Shown here: positions 1-9,721 of the stretch, one piece after another
Position numbering within the stretch: the stretch's first letter is position 1
Layout: each line of letters opens with the position of its first letter
Source: CAIJMI01 sp964448085
GTDB taxonomy: Bacteria > Patescibacteriota > Microgenomatia > UBA10105 > UBA927
Assembly: GCA_964448085.1 (NCBI GenBank)
Contig: CAYUUX010000001.1
Coordinates: 1 to 64,000 of the forward strand
Length of the DNA: 64,000 nucleotides
Direction: 5' to 3'
Program-made: the position numbers and the translations under genes
Notes under the pieces: model-generated
Databases searched by the model: none
What the model saw: only the letters and a program-made list of their open reading frames with translations
What the model was told of the DNA's origin: nothing

Positions 1-1033
1 GGGTAAATGTTTGTTTAGAAAATCGTTGTGTTGTTTTTTTTGCTTCCCCGATCATCGTTTTTCGTTTATCCGTTAAACCAACAACTCTTTCTGTTTTTAT
101 TAAAAGCTCTTGTATGGTTTCCCATGTGTAACCGTTTTTTCCATCCTGCACGATTTCCGTCTGTCCTCCGCCGGAAAATACAATCGGAATGCATCCTGTC
201 ATCATCGATTCGACCGTCGTTATTCCAAAATGTTCCATGTGCTCCGGTTTGGTTTCACCAAATCCTGCTGCATGCCAATATATTGCCGATGTTTCATAAA
301 GCGTCTGTAGCGTACTATACGGACAATTGACCGCAAACTCGATTGCATACCCCTTGGCTTGTTCGCGAAGGCCGTTCAAATAAGCTTCATCCGTTGGCAA
401 ACATCCTCCAGCTAAAATCAGCTTCCACCCGACAAATTTTTTTTTGCTTTTTAACTGCCTGAACGCATCAATAAGGATTTCCTGCTTTTTTGCCCCATAT
501 AAACCATTGAATCTCCCCACAGACAAAATTTGCTTTGCCTTAGGTTTAGAAGAAATTTTCCCGAGGTCAACGGGCGGATAAATGACCAACGCAGGAATTG
601 GTATGGTGGGATCTATCTCCCGCCTTGTAAACTGTGAATTTAAAACCATGATATCATAGCGTTTTGCTTTCCATGAAGACATCGCAATATGTTGAAACGG
701 GACCTGAAAATGAAGAATATTGTGTTTTGCAAGCGACGTCGGAATACTCCCATCGCTCAAGAAAAAAAGGACGTCAAATGAAGCTGACTCTATGAGTTTT
801 TTCACTAAAAATCGTTTTGCAAATACGTTCGGAATGACATGTATCCGAGACAGATCCAATCCAAACCTTTCTTCCGATACCTCAATAAATGTTTTATCAT
901 CCCAAAACACGGAAACGTCATGCGTTTTTGACCAATGTTCAGCGAGGGTTAGAACGTAGCGTTCTCCGCCGCCAAGGGAATCAAAATAGGGATTATAGAA
1001 TCCTATCTTCAATTTTTTTTGCGTTGTATCCAT
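1..1033 (-). CDS. Glycosyltransferase family 4, C-terminus cut by window edge
   Basis: The minus-strand frame is open from an ATG at 1033 to the left edge, 344 codons without a stop. The N-terminus begins MDTTQKKLKIGFYNPYFDS and contains LGGGERYV, the donor-side glycine-rich loop of GT-B glycosyltransferases. Near the edge lie GFGETKPEHMEHFGITTVE and ESMMTGCIPIVFS, the E-x7-E type signature of GT4 retaining enzymes that bind the nucleotide-sugar diphosphate. Perhaps a few dozen C-terminal residues are missing. The start overlaps the end of the YfhO-type gene by 25 bases, so it is translated as the last visible gene of the glycan operon. The sugar and acceptor cannot be told from the sequence; the family is clear. 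Confidence 0.88.
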   Translation of the reverse strand, partial: MDTTQKKLKIGFYNPYFDSLGGGERYVLTLAEHWSKTHDVSVFWDDKTFIEVSEERFGLDLSRIHVIPNVFAKRFLVKKLIESASFDVLFFLSDGSIPTSLAKHNILHFQVPFQHIAMSSWKAKRYDIMVLNSQFTRREIDPTIPIPALVIYPPVDLGKISSKPKAKQILSVGRFNGLYGAKKQEILIDAFRQLKSKKKFVGWKLILAGGCLPTDEAYLNGLREQAKGYAIEFAVNCPYSTLQTLYETSAIYWHAAGFGETKPEHMEHFGITTVESMMTGCIPIVFSGGGQTEIVQDGKNGYTWETIQELLIKTERVVGLTDKRKTMIGEAKKTTQRFSKQTFT

Positions 1034-3324
1034 AAAATCAATACACCAAACACAAGGACGCTTACTCCAGTTAATAGAATGCCAATCCGAAAAGCGGTAG
1101 GATGATACCTATATTCTATCGTATGAACTCCAGCAGGAACAGCTATGGCTCGGAAGTCGTAATCCGCACGATAGACCGGAGTTTCTCTCCCGTCCACATG
1201 CGCCTGCCAGCCATCATCGTATGCATCCGAAAGGAATAACAGCTTCGGCACTTCACTATTCGTCTCGATCAATATCTTGTTTGCGGTATACGATAGTACT
1301 TGTGCTTCGCCCTGCCCAATTGATGGTTCAATGGTGGGTTTCTCTTCCAACAGCAACGAGTTTCTTCTGTCAAAATCTGGTGCGAATAACCTATCAATTA
1401 TTTTTTGCTCATCCGATATGATTTCATAGGAAGAAGCCAAAAATACCCTGGGATAACTCGTGGTATATTCATAGACTTCATAATGTTCATCCCTATATAT
1501 CTGTCTCATCACGTCTTGGGGATACTCCCAAACAGGAAAAGCCCAAACATTTTTACCGTCGCTTATGCGATGAACGATATACCGGACGCCAAGAAGTTGC
1601 AAAACTGCGTCCTTATACCTTCCATATTGATCGAACGTAACAACCGATCTTCCGCTTGGCGCAACAATGCCATTTGACGCAGCATTTATGAACTCTCCGA
1701 ATCTACTTTGATACATAGCGTCATATCCCTCAATTAACGGCAAACCTGACGTCATACCAACCTCTCCTCCAAAGCTTCCAAACGTTCGATCAATACCAAT
1801 CCGTTGTGTTAAAAATGTCAGCACTTTCATCTGAGGATACACATATTCACGCGGATCAAACGGCATCCATTTTGATACATACCGGTACATATCAACCATC
1901 GCAAATGCAATTAATACGATACAGATGATTTTTCTCCATTTAAGATGTTTTATAAAACCAACCATGCCAACACAAATCCCCCCGATCAAGAAAACGGATG
2001 GTAACAAAAAATTCCGTTGAGCAATGAGGTTTTGGTCAGCAGAAAAAGGCCGTAAAAACAAAAGAATTCCCCATATCATAGCGACAAAGGCGGCACATCC
2101 CAAAGAAAACGTTATATATCGTTTCAACCTATTCTTTTCCCATTCCTCTTGCAGAATATCTAAGCCAAATCCAGCCAGAACTGCGAGCGCAAAGCTGAAT
2201 AGGATCATTATCCTGGAAGCGGCGCTTGTGGAAACTACCGGCAGTTTCGATGCAAAAAGTATGGTGTTGAGTGGTGTTTTATATGCAAACAACACTGCAA
2301 CCACTCCTAGAGCGCTAAAAAATTTGATATACCCTTTTGGACTTCGTACACCTGCGAATATCGCCAAAAACAACGGTATCACTCCAACAAAACTTGCCCA
2401 TTCAGCATAATGTCCAAACCAATCATTTCTTGTCACCGGATTTCCATAAAAATCAGGAGCGAATACGGTAACTAAATATCTCCACGGAATAACCTCTGGC
2501 TGAATAAAACTCGTACCGCGAGTTGATGCCTGATATGCGTGGTACGTGAGTAAAATCTGAGGAGACACGAACAAAACTCCCAGACAAAGAACAGCCAGTG
2601 TTTCCAGACACTCCTTCCAGCGTTTTAGCGAAATCGCCGTATAGAGAATAAAGAGTGCTGCCGAGAAAAAAACATAGAGAGAAATCTGAAAATGACCGGA
2701 CGTAAATGACCAGGCAATACTCCCAAATAAGAGGAAAAGCGCCCAAATACGTCGTTTTCTCATGTATTCGTTAATTGCCAAAAATGCATACGGAAGAACC
2801 AAGGCTGCATATCCTAACGTCCCATACGCCATCCACGTCGTTATGAATCCACAAAACATGAATGCCACGGCACTCACTACCGACCCCTCCTGTGATTTGC
2901 CCAAAGAACGGACAAACAAATACATACCAATACCCGCGAGAAGCGGTTGAAGAAGTACGGAGATGCTCCATGCGTCAATGAAAGACCTTATGAAATATAG
3001 AATGTTAACGACTGAAAAAACTGCAGATTGGTAATTTCCAGCGTGCACGGTACCAGCAAAACTATATGGATTCCAAAGAGGTATCTGTCCCCGTTTCCAT
3101 GTATCAATCGTAATTTTTTTCCATGGAAAAATCTGTGTTATTACGTCCGGCATAGCATTATTTTTTACCGGCATGCCATAACTTGTATTCCAAGGAGGGA
3201 AAAAAGTCGCCAAATATTTTGACGGAAATGGTATCAATCCCTTCGTAAAATACGGAAGGCAAAAAAGAATCCAAAATATAATAATCGTCCCAATAGCGAT
3301 ACTTGCGATCTTTTTATTTTTCAT
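1009..3324 (-). CDS. YfhO-family multi-spanning membrane protein
   Basis: 771 residues, with an N-terminal membrane helix, a long series of hydrophobic segments through about residue 500, and a soluble C-terminal part that ends in one more helix before RKKN. The N-terminal stretch with FPPWN, PDVITQIFPWK and QIPLWNPYSFAG is typical of the YfhO family, which belongs to the GT-C-like lipid-linked glycosyltransferases; B. subtilis YfhO is linked to lipoteichoic acid glycosylation. Role here by inference: transfer of a sugar from a polyprenyl-phosphate donor to a surface polymer on the outer face of the membrane. It overlaps the upstream GT2 gene by 11 bases and belongs to the same operon. Confidence 0.85.
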   Translation of the reverse strand: MKNKKIASIAIGTIIIFWILFCLPYFTKGLIPFPSKYLATFFPPWNTSYGMPVKNNAMPDVITQIFPWKKITIDTWKRGQIPLWNPYSFAGTVHAGNYQSAVFSVVNILYFIRSFIDAWSISVLLQPLLAGIGMYLFVRSLGKSQEGSVVSAVAFMFCGFITTWMAYGTLGYAALVLPYAFLAINEYMRKRRIWALFLLFGSIAWSFTSGHFQISLYVFFSAALFILYTAISLKRWKECLETLAVLCLGVLFVSPQILLTYHAYQASTRGTSFIQPEVIPWRYLVTVFAPDFYGNPVTRNDWFGHYAEWASFVGVIPLFLAIFAGVRSPKGYIKFFSALGVVAVLFAYKTPLNTILFASKLPVVSTSAASRIMILFSFALAVLAGFGLDILQEEWEKNRLKRYITFSLGCAAFVAMIWGILLFLRPFSADQNLIAQRNFLLPSVFLIGGICVGMVGFIKHLKWRKIICIVLIAFAMVDMYRYVSKWMPFDPREYVYPQMKVLTFLTQRIGIDRTFGSFGGEVGMTSGLPLIEGYDAMYQSRFGEFINAASNGIVAPSGRSVVTFDQYGRYKDAVLQLLGVRYIVHRISDGKNVWAFPVWEYPQDVMRQIYRDEHYEVYEYTTSYPRVFLASSYEIISDEQKIIDRLFAPDFDRRNSLLLEEKPTIEPSIGQGEAQVLSYTANKILIETNSEVPKLLFLSDAYDDGWQAHVDGRETPVYRADYDFRAIAVPAGVHTIEYRYHPTAFRIGILLTGVSVLVFGVLILWIQRKKN

Positions 3325-4066
3325 GGGTGTTCAGTTGTTTTTCCCAAAGCTTCGCATATGTAATAAACATACTGAAAGCCTGAAAGATGCTTTCCACCAG
3401 ACCAGCTACACCAGCCTTCCACCCCTGCTGTTTAAAAAATGACTCATTGAATGCGGTGAGCATGACCCGGAAAAATCTCCAATAACTCATGCGAGGATGA
3501 TTGGCAGCAAACCGTAAACTTGCCTCTGTTTCTGACCATTCGTTGGTTTTTTCAACCATTTCGGTCAACGTCCGATGCGTAGTATGGATGAACGAGTTCG
3601 TTGTCGTTTTGATTTCACCATCGATTACCGGGTGTTCGTGAAGCGTTCCTTCCCAAGACCGTAGAGCGCTCTTTCGAATAAGACGTATCATTTTGTCTTT
3701 TGTTGGCCACCGGTGACCAAGATAAAAATTGATACGCGGAATAAAATAGGCATTCGTTGCCCCCCTCATGTAGTGTTGTATTTCCCGAGCCAATTCTGGC
3801 GTTACGATTTCGTCCGCATCAACATACAATATCCATTCTGATTGCGCGGTTTTTGCTCCAATGTTTCGAAGAAGTGAAAAGTTGCTTTCTTGCTCCTGGA
3901 CAACGATCGCATCGTGGAGCTTTGCTTGTTTTGCTGTTTCATCCGTTGACCCATTGTCTACCACAATCACTTCGTCAGCAAATCGCAGATGTTCCATGCA
4001 TGATACGATACGCGATGCTTCATTTTTGGCAATAATGATAACGCTGCATGTGTGTTTTTTATTCAT
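3314..4066 (-). CDS. GT2 glycosyltransferase, WaaE/KdtX-like
   Basis: About 250 residues from the ATG at 4066. An upstream TTG at 4087 is possible but would overlap the previous gene by 29 bases and adds a tail not seen in the family. GT-A fold signs: SVIIIAKNEASRI at the N-terminus, VDNGSTDET for nucleotide binding, and the DXD-like YVDADE that holds the metal. The middle part (PRINFYLGHRW, KMIRLIRK, LHEHP) matches the WaaE/KdtX branch of GT2, enzymes that add glucose or similar sugars to surface glycans. It has a close paralogue at 4964-5878. The stretch LTAFNESFFKQQGWKAG near the C-terminus probably lies against the membrane. The actual sugar is unknown. Confidence 0.85.
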   Translation of the reverse strand: MNKKHTCSVIIIAKNEASRIVSCMEHLRFADEVIVVDNGSTDETAKQAKLHDAIVVQEQESNFSLLRNIGAKTAQSEWILYVDADEIVTPELAREIQHYMRGATNAYFIPRINFYLGHRWPTKDKMIRLIRKSALRSWEGTLHEHPVIDGEIKTTTNSFIHTTHRTLTEMVEKTNEWSETEASLRFAANHPRMSYWRFFRVMLTAFNESFFKQQGWKAGVAGLVESIFQAFSMFITYAKLWEKQLNTHEK

Positions 4067-4967
4067 ATCGTTTTCCGAAACGGCCAAAAAACCAGTCCAT
4101 TACCGCTTTTTTCTTAATCGGTTTTGCTTTTATCAGAAACCGAATTGCTTCCCGCAATAAAGCGAATTTTGTCCAAAAAGCGGCGTATCTCATACCGAAT
4201 AAGAGGCGGTTTCTCGTAAAATAATATTCGTGCAACGGATTACCCGGTCTTCCAGATGACCCTGCGTTTATGTGCCATACTATTGATGTTGGAACATATA
4301 CCGTTTTCCAACCGGCTTTTTGCATCCGTAAATTCCAGTCCAAATCTTCCAAATAAAGAAAATACCGGTCATCAAGCATCCCGATTTGTTCTATCACTTC
4401 TCTACGAACGACAAGCGAACATCCGGTAATAAATGGGGTCTCTTCCGTCTTATCATATTGCCCTTTATCCACTTCATCCACACCTCTGTGAGATGCGTAG
4501 ATATTATTCCAGTCAACTATTCCTCCTGCATACCAAAAGACTTTCCCCCGCTCCTTCTTTGAATAACGATCCTTATGATATTCATGATCTGGAGCAAAAT
4601 AAATTTTTGACCCAATAGCACCTACTCTCGGGTTATTGAACGCTTCAGCGAAGGATAGCACGTCCGCATCCACCAACGTATCATTGTTTAACAACCAAAG
4701 AAGCTCCATATGCTGTTTTAATGCATACGTGATACCCATGTTGTTCCCGCCTGTAAACCCGAGATTTGCGCCCGCTTCAAGGACCGTAATATCGGGAAAT
4801 TGTCTTTTTATAACTGCAGCTGAACCATCTGACGAACCATTATCAACCACAATGATGGACATGGAGTGCTTACCCAAACGAACCTTTTTTAAGGAATTAA
4901 TGCAGGCAATCGTATCCGCTTTTCCATTCCAATTCACTATGATGACCCCGATTGTATACGTTTTCAT
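4059..4967 (-). CDS. GT2 glycosyltransferase, rhamnosyltransferase-like (WbbL/RfbF type)
   Basis: 302 residues from ATG 4967, whose ATG shares bases with the TGA of the preceding gene (ATGA overlap). A longer reading from 5078 lies inside the upstream gene and is not needed. Motifs: VIIVNWNG at the N-terminus, VDNGSSDGS, NLGFTGGNN, the DXD region LLNNDT, and FLYLEDLDWNLR, which supplies the catalytic acid (ED). This order is characteristic of the WbbL/RfbF branch, many of which use dTDP-L-rhamnose. The dTDP-rhamnose genes at 19813-22173 make this donor plausible, but that is inference. Translational coupling to the WaaE-like gene suggests stoichiometric expression. Confidence 0.86.
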   Translation of the reverse strand: MKTYTIGVIIVNWNGKADTIACINSLKKVRLGKHSMSIIVVDNGSSDGSAAVIKRQFPDITVLEAGANLGFTGGNNMGITYALKQHMELLWLLNNDTLVDADVLSFAEAFNNPRVGAIGSKIYFAPDHEYHKDRYSKKERGKVFWYAGGIVDWNNIYASHRGVDEVDKGQYDKTEETPFITGCSLVVRREVIEQIGMLDDRYFLYLEDLDWNLRMQKAGWKTVYVPTSIVWHINAGSSGRPGNPLHEYYFTRNRLLFGMRYAAFWTKFALLREAIRFLIKAKPIKKKAVMDWFFGRFGKRYE

Positions 4968-5878
4968 ATGTGAAGTTTCAGCAATTTTCTTTGTATTTTT
5001 TTGACAATAGTATTTGCCACAGAATGGGAATCGTTCATGGATGCTGTAACGGTCCAATAGGAAATTTCTTTCGACCATCTGTTCATTTCATCAACAACAG
5101 ATTCCAACGGAATATCTTGCTCGGGAAAATGTTCCATTTCCCATTTTTTAGCGAATGTACAAAATGAATAAAAAGCCTGAAAGAGCGCGAGCACCAGCCC
5201 GTGCATGCCGTCTTTATATCCTTTTTCCGCAAAGTATATTTTAATGAAGTCCGAAACCGGAAATCGTATTGCATCGTACCAGGAAATGCGATACTTTGCC
5301 TCCGTTAGCGAAATCGCTTCGCTCGTAGAAGCCCTGTCTATTTTCCCTAGATATTGATGAACGGATTCGTAGTTGTAATGAACATAAGGTTCTTCCAATT
5401 CCCCAATCATTCCGTCGATTGCAACATATTCATGAATATGTTCGCACGGAAACATGCCTTTTCCTCTCCGAAATAAACGTATTTGCTTATCCGGCCACCA
5501 TAATCCGTGTTGTATCCATTTCCCGAACGAAAAATTTTTCCTCTTAATCCAAAATCCATTTTCCTTTGGATTTGATTGAATGCGTTTCCGTATTTCCCCC
5601 GCAAGCAAATCGGGAATAACCTCATCAGCGTCAAGGTTCAGAATCCAATCTCCCGTTGCTTTTTTGAAACCTTCATTTTTATTAATGTTCAACATCAACT
5701 TATTGGACCTCTTTATCACTTTCTCTGTATATTTTTTTGCAACCTTCTCTGTTTTATCAAGTGAATTATTATCCACGACCACCACCTCGTCGGCAAAATT
5801 CTTTACCGACTCAAGACATCTTCCAATGCTGGATTCTTCGTTATACGCAGAGACCACAATGGAAAGCGTCTGTTTCAT
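4964..5878 (-). CDS. GT2 glycosyltransferase, WaaE/KdtX-like
   Basis: 304 residues, ATG at 5878, two bases after the flippase stop. N-terminal SIVVSAYNEESSI, VVVDNNSLDKTEK and the metal-binding NLDADEV show a GT-A inverting enzyme of family 2. PDKQIRLFRRGKG and HIHEYV match the WaaE/KdtX branch. It is clearly related to the gene at 3314-4066 but longer by about 50 C-terminal residues (a charged tail ending KKIQRKLLKLHI that could bind membrane lipids). It probably adds another residue to the same repeat unit. The substrate is not inferable. Confidence 0.85.
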   Translation of the reverse strand: MKQTLSIVVSAYNEESSIGRCLESVKNFADEVVVVDNNSLDKTEKVAKKYTEKVIKRSNKLMLNINKNEGFKKATGDWILNLDADEVIPDLLAGEIRKRIQSNPKENGFWIKRKNFSFGKWIQHGLWWPDKQIRLFRRGKGMFPCEHIHEYVAIDGMIGELEEPYVHYNYESVHQYLGKIDRASTSEAISLTEAKYRISWYDAIRFPVSDFIKIYFAEKGYKDGMHGLVLALFQAFYSFCTFAKKWEMEHFPEQDIPLESVVDEMNRWSKEISYWTVTASMNDSHSVANTIVKKIQRKLLKLHI

Positions 5879-5880
5879 AA

Positions 5881-7326
5881 TTATTTCTCCTTTGAAATAC
5901 GTACAATATCCATGATTCTCCTTTTTTCAAATACCCACAGAACTATCCCATACAAAAGAGCTCCTACCGCTGCGATCACTATTGTACGTATGACGGTATA
6001 TGGTGAATGCCCACGCATCAGTGCGTACCACGCTATCTGTATACACCCTGCAACACACGGCCACTTCACCGCATCAATAAAAGAAAAATCTGCGATGTTC
6101 TTTGCGAGCCTCACCACCACTATCAGGGTCAACCCCAACAGAAGCAGTGATATTGCAACACCGTTGAATCCGAACACCCGTATGAATGATATGTTAAAAA
6201 CCCATGTAGCAACTGTCCAAAAAACCATAAGATATAATGTGGTTTTAATTTTCCCAACCGCATTTAACGCATTCGTAAGCGGTGTTGAAAAACCTGCCAG
6301 GAGGGATGCAACCACAAACAAAGAAAATGAGAAAACTGCCGGTTCCCATTTACTATATTTTGGTATAAGCTGAATTACGGGATCGATAAAAAAGAGTAAT
6401 CCGACGGAAATCGGAACCATGGCCGTAGCAAGGCCAAACAACGTCTTTTTAATCGCATTGCCCAAATGACCTGCTGATTGCTGTAAACGCGAAAAGGCGG
6501 GAAACGTAACCCGTATGACGGAATCCATAATAAGCCTTAGGGGTACTTCTGCCCATTTTTTGGCCCAGCCGATATATCCCACTTCCGTAAATGTAAGCAC
6601 TTTCCCTAAAAAAACTGTCATGAGATCATCCTTAATCAAGGATAAGAAAGAATTCATCTGAAACGGAACGCCAAATTTAAGCAAGCGCTTTGCAATGGGT
6701 TTTGAAATACCGATGCGGATTTTCCATGGTGAAACGACATACATAAGGATAAGACCAATTACTGCCCGGGTTAACACTGCGTAAGTAAAACTCATCACCC
6801 CCATGCCTTTCCATGCCATAAATACAGCAACGACGTAGAATCCGATTGTTTCCGCTATTTGCGGTATGATCAGAACATTAAAATTGAGCTTCCGTTCAAG
6901 AAGTATCGAGGGGATGGTTTTGAGCGAGGAAAAGAAAAATGATATAACAAGCGCTTGCAACAGATGTACACCTGAGGCATCCAGTCCGTAAAAATCTGCA
7001 ATTCGCTTAGCCAAAACAAATACGCATATGCTTATCGGCACAACAAGTGCCTGCTGAATAGTAAAGGTAGTCGAAAGATCGTCGTTGGTGAGTTCTTCTT
7101 TTTTTTGGATCAATGCCGCTGCAAGACCAATATCGGAAAAATAGGAAAGAAAAGAGATAATCGCCGATACGACATAAAAGATACCAAATGTGGCGGGTGA
7201 GAGAAATATTGTGAGAAGAAACGTCGCGGAAAACGCAATGATCTGCAGGACAAACGTACGTGATGTTAATGCAAGAATTCCCCTAAGGGACTTTTTCTTA
7301 ATTGTGGCAATATCAAGTTCTTCCAT
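5881..7326 (-). CDS. Wzx-like polysaccharide flippase (MOP superfamily)
   Basis: 481 residues from ATG 7326, which starts MEELDIATIKKKSLRG and overlaps the previous gene by 14 bases; the longer reading from 7383 is rejected because it extends further into that gene. The protein has about 12-14 predicted membrane segments spread over the full length, as in the polysaccharide exporter branch of the MOP (MATE-like) superfamily. The N-terminal half (TFGIFYVVSAIISFLSYFSDIGL) is typical of Wzx/lipid-linked oligosaccharide translocases. Role: flipping undecaprenyl-linked repeat units from the inside to the outside of the cytoplasmic membrane. Its position in the middle of the glycosyltransferase genes supports this. 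Confidence 0.87.
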   Translation of the reverse strand: MEELDIATIKKKSLRGILALTSRTFVLQIIAFSATFLLTIFLSPATFGIFYVVSAIISFLSYFSDIGLAAALIQKKEELTNDDLSTTFTIQQALVVPISICVFVLAKRIADFYGLDASGVHLLQALVISFFFSSLKTIPSILLERKLNFNVLIIPQIAETIGFYVVAVFMAWKGMGVMSFTYAVLTRAVIGLILMYVVSPWKIRIGISKPIAKRLLKFGVPFQMNSFLSLIKDDLMTVFLGKVLTFTEVGYIGWAKKWAEVPLRLIMDSVIRVTFPAFSRLQQSAGHLGNAIKKTLFGLATAMVPISVGLLFFIDPVIQLIPKYSKWEPAVFSFSLFVVASLLAGFSTPLTNALNAVGKIKTTLYLMVFWTVATWVFNISFIRVFGFNGVAISLLLLGLTLIVVVRLAKNIADFSFIDAVKWPCVAGCIQIAWYALMRGHSPYTVIRTIVIAAVGALLYGIVLWVFEKRRIMDIVRISKEK

Positions 7327-8071
7327 ACCGTGACGGCAACTTCTTCCATGGTCTTTGTATAAATAGTCTTTTGAGTCCCTCAAGGTCTCCCTGGGCAGTT
7401 TTGATTACCCGAACAGTCGAACCCGGATTATCAATCCACGTCACCGCTTCTTCATAAATCCTGTATCCCAACTTCTCCGCCATGATGAGAAGTTCTGAAT
7501 CAAAAAACCATGCATTGTCTTCAATGTGGGGAAGCAACGCTTTTGCTGCCTCGTCCGTTATCGCTTTAAAGCCGCATTGCGCATCTCCGAACTTCACCCA
7601 AAATGTCATTTTTATGAGCGCAATATACATTTTTGAAGTAAACGTTCGCAATGCACCCCTTCCATATACCCGTGATCCTCGGGCATTTCGTGATCCAATC
7701 GCAATATCGTATCCTCTTTGCAGTGATCGCACGAGCGGAGGAAGGTGTTTTAAATCCGTTGAAAGATCTACATCCATATAACAATGAACGTCTGCTTTAG
7801 TTTCCAACCACGCCTTTTTTACAGCTCTCCCTCTACCTTTTAAATCCAAATGCAAAACGCGAACCTGCTGGATGTGTTTTTTCGCAAGCCTTCTGGCAAT
7901 TGTTAGCGTGTTATCTGTCGAAGCGTTATCCGCTATAGTTATAGTCCAATCAAAATCCGTCAGATATGCGGAGAGGAATCCTCTTAACGTTTCTGTATGG
8001 CTCTCCAATTCCACCTCTTCGTTATAGACTGGAATGACAATATCAACTGTTGGTTTTTTTGCGTTTGCCAT
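7313..8071 (-). CDS. GT2 polyprenyl-phosphate glycosyltransferase (DPM1-like)
   Basis: 252 residues, ATG at 8071, overlapping the preceding gene by 29 bases. Motifs: VDIVIPVYNEE, ADNASTDNT, and the metal-binding YMDVDLSTD, followed by IGSRNARGSRV and FGDAQCGFKA, the signature of the dolichol/undecaprenyl-phosphate sugar synthase branch. Family role: transfer of mannose or glucose from GDP- or UDP-sugar to a polyprenyl phosphate. The product would serve as donor for the GT-C-like integral proteins encoded nearby (8043-16299). No membrane helices follow the catalytic domain, unlike GtrB, so the enzyme is probably peripheral. Confidence 0.87.
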   Translation of the reverse strand: MANAKKPTVDIVIPVYNEEVELESHTETLRGFLSAYLTDFDWTITIADNASTDNTLTIARRLAKKHIQQVRVLHLDLKGRGRAVKKAWLETKADVHCYMDVDLSTDLKHLPPLVRSLQRGYDIAIGSRNARGSRVYGRGALRTFTSKMYIALIKMTFWVKFGDAQCGFKAITDEAAKALLPHIEDNAWFFDSELLIMAEKLGYRIYEEAVTWIDNPGSTVRVIKTAQGDLEGLKRLFIQRPWKKLPSRYGRT

Positions 8072-9719
8072 AAATAACTCCTAATGCGCATGCAGTTATT
8101 AGGGATACCATATTTCCGATAACCCGGATTGGGGTATCTACGAACCGCATCTGTATTATACTTTGTCCTGCGGGTATATTCACGGAAGGCAACCCAAAAA
8201 TAATTGTGGGTGTAACCTGTGTTCCATTAACCTTCAGTTGCCATCCTGGAAACCACGCTCTTTTGAGCGTGATCGTCTGTGACGAATTACTTTCCAGTTC
8301 TATTTCCAGGCGTGTATCATTCTCCTTAAGACCTTTTACCAAAAACGCTCTTTGCCCTTCAATCGCGGTTTGCACGATATCTGTTACACTCTTTGGTTTG
8401 ATAAGGTCTGGTGGTAAATATTCGTCGGAAATCTTCGATTTGGCAAATCGTAATTCTTCTGCCGTTTGAAACGCACGCGTATCTCGTAAATACGTATATT
8501 GTGGTTTAAAAATCCTTGTGCTTACCGCTATGGTCGTAACGATCAACCCTAAAGACACTACTATCTTTGCGATGGGCATTCGTAAAACGGATATTCCATA
8601 TGCCCCTGCTACCGCTATGCAAAGCATCGCAAAAGTAAGCAGCCTCCACGGATATTGAATATATTCCCTCAAAGGAATTTTATCCCAAAAGAATGCAGAA
8701 GAACTCGTCATAAGGAACAAACAGAGAAGCAAACCAAGGAAACTTGCGTAAAAAAACTTCCGTTTCGTACTAAATTTTCCGTTTTTCCATGTCATAAGCC
8801 AGATAACTATGGAAAATAACAATGCTCCTATCTGAGGTTTCCCTAATTTAAACGAGAGTCCGTCAATACATCCAGGGGCAGACCCTGCGAACCCCCAAGG
8901 AGAATTGATAAATTGTGCCGGACATACAAAATGATCGACAAAAGACGTTGTTGCGGATTGAATCATACCAGAAACCGAGGTTGCGCTCATTTCCACAAAC
9001 GCAGGAAGCCAGAAAAATCCTGCAAGACCAATTCCTCCAAATACTATCACACCTAAGGATTGTATGGTGTTTTTGCCTCTTTGGGGTTTTCGTTTTTGAA
9101 TTGCTATGACAACCAACAACGCAAGTACAAGTAAACCCGTTGTAATATATCCGGTAATGGTATGGGATGTAATGACGCAAGCATACGCTATTGCCCCCAG
9201 AAGAATGCCCTTTTTTCTCCCTGTTTCTCTTCCCGACAACTGCATTCCATAGAGCATAAGGGGTACAAACGCTATTGCCCAATACTCCCCGACGGATCCT
9301 CGGATATATGCTTGTACCGCATGATAGGGGGCATACATGAAAAGAACCGACGCGGTCATACCTGCAAAAAAACCAAAGAGCGTGTGCGTGAAGAGAAACA
9401 TCCCTATGGGTGCAAGGAGCATGCCAAGTGCAAACATCAATTTTGTCGCAACTACGCTATCCATACCCATTGCGTACAGCGCTCCTCCGACATAATACGG
9501 AAGCGGGCCATAGAAGTTAAATATAGGGTATCCATATCCATATCCCAGATCTGAGACCCATCTGACAGGGAATTGTCCCTCTTGCAGTGCTTTTCCCATT
9601 ACAACCACACGTGCGACTTGTGTATCGTCATGCATCGGGAAATATCCCGGGGATAACAATGGCTTGATAGCCCACCAAGATAAAACAAGCACACAAAGAA
9701 TTCCCAACAATTTTTTCAT
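8043..9719 (-). CDS. PTPS-related integral membrane protein (GT-C-like)
   Basis: 558 residues with an N-terminal helix, about 10-11 further hydrophobic segments to around residue 400, a soluble domain, and a last helix ending YGKRKKTNS. The first extracellular loop carries YFPMHDDTQVARV and EGQFPVRWVSDLGYGYGYP, the hallmark of the family named 6-pyruvoyl-tetrahydropterin synthase-related membrane domain. Despite that name it is not an enzyme of pterin synthesis; the acidic pair in the first loop and the helix layout resemble GT-C glycosyltransferases. It is a tandem paralogue of the protein at 9722-11269. Function is inferred: extracytoplasmic sugar transfer during surface glycan assembly. 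Confidence 0.8.
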   Translation of the reverse strand: MKKLLGILCVLVLSWWAIKPLLSPGYFPMHDDTQVARVVVMGKALQEGQFPVRWVSDLGYGYGYPIFNFYGPLPYYVGGALYAMGMDSVVATKLMFALGMLLAPIGMFLFTHTLFGFFAGMTASVLFMYAPYHAVQAYIRGSVGEYWAIAFVPLMLYGMQLSGRETGRKKGILLGAIAYACVITSHTITGYITTGLLVLALLVVIAIQKRKPQRGKNTIQSLGVIVFGGIGLAGFFWLPAFVEMSATSVSGMIQSATTSFVDHFVCPAQFINSPWGFAGSAPGCIDGLSFKLGKPQIGALLFSIVIWLMTWKNGKFSTKRKFFYASFLGLLLCLFLMTSSSAFFWDKIPLREYIQYPWRLLTFAMLCIAVAGAYGISVLRMPIAKIVVSLGLIVTTIAVSTRIFKPQYTYLRDTRAFQTAEELRFAKSKISDEYLPPDLIKPKSVTDIVQTAIEGQRAFLVKGLKENDTRLEIELESNSSQTITLKRAWFPGWQLKVNGTQVTPTIIFGLPSVNIPAGQSIIQMRFVDTPIRVIGNMVSLITACALGVIYGKRKKTNS

Positions 9720-9721
9720 AT

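Noticed and set aside
4067..4087. TTG start at 4087 for the WaaE-like gene
   Set aside because: It extends the overlap with the upstream gene and adds residues not found in the family; ATG 4066 fits.
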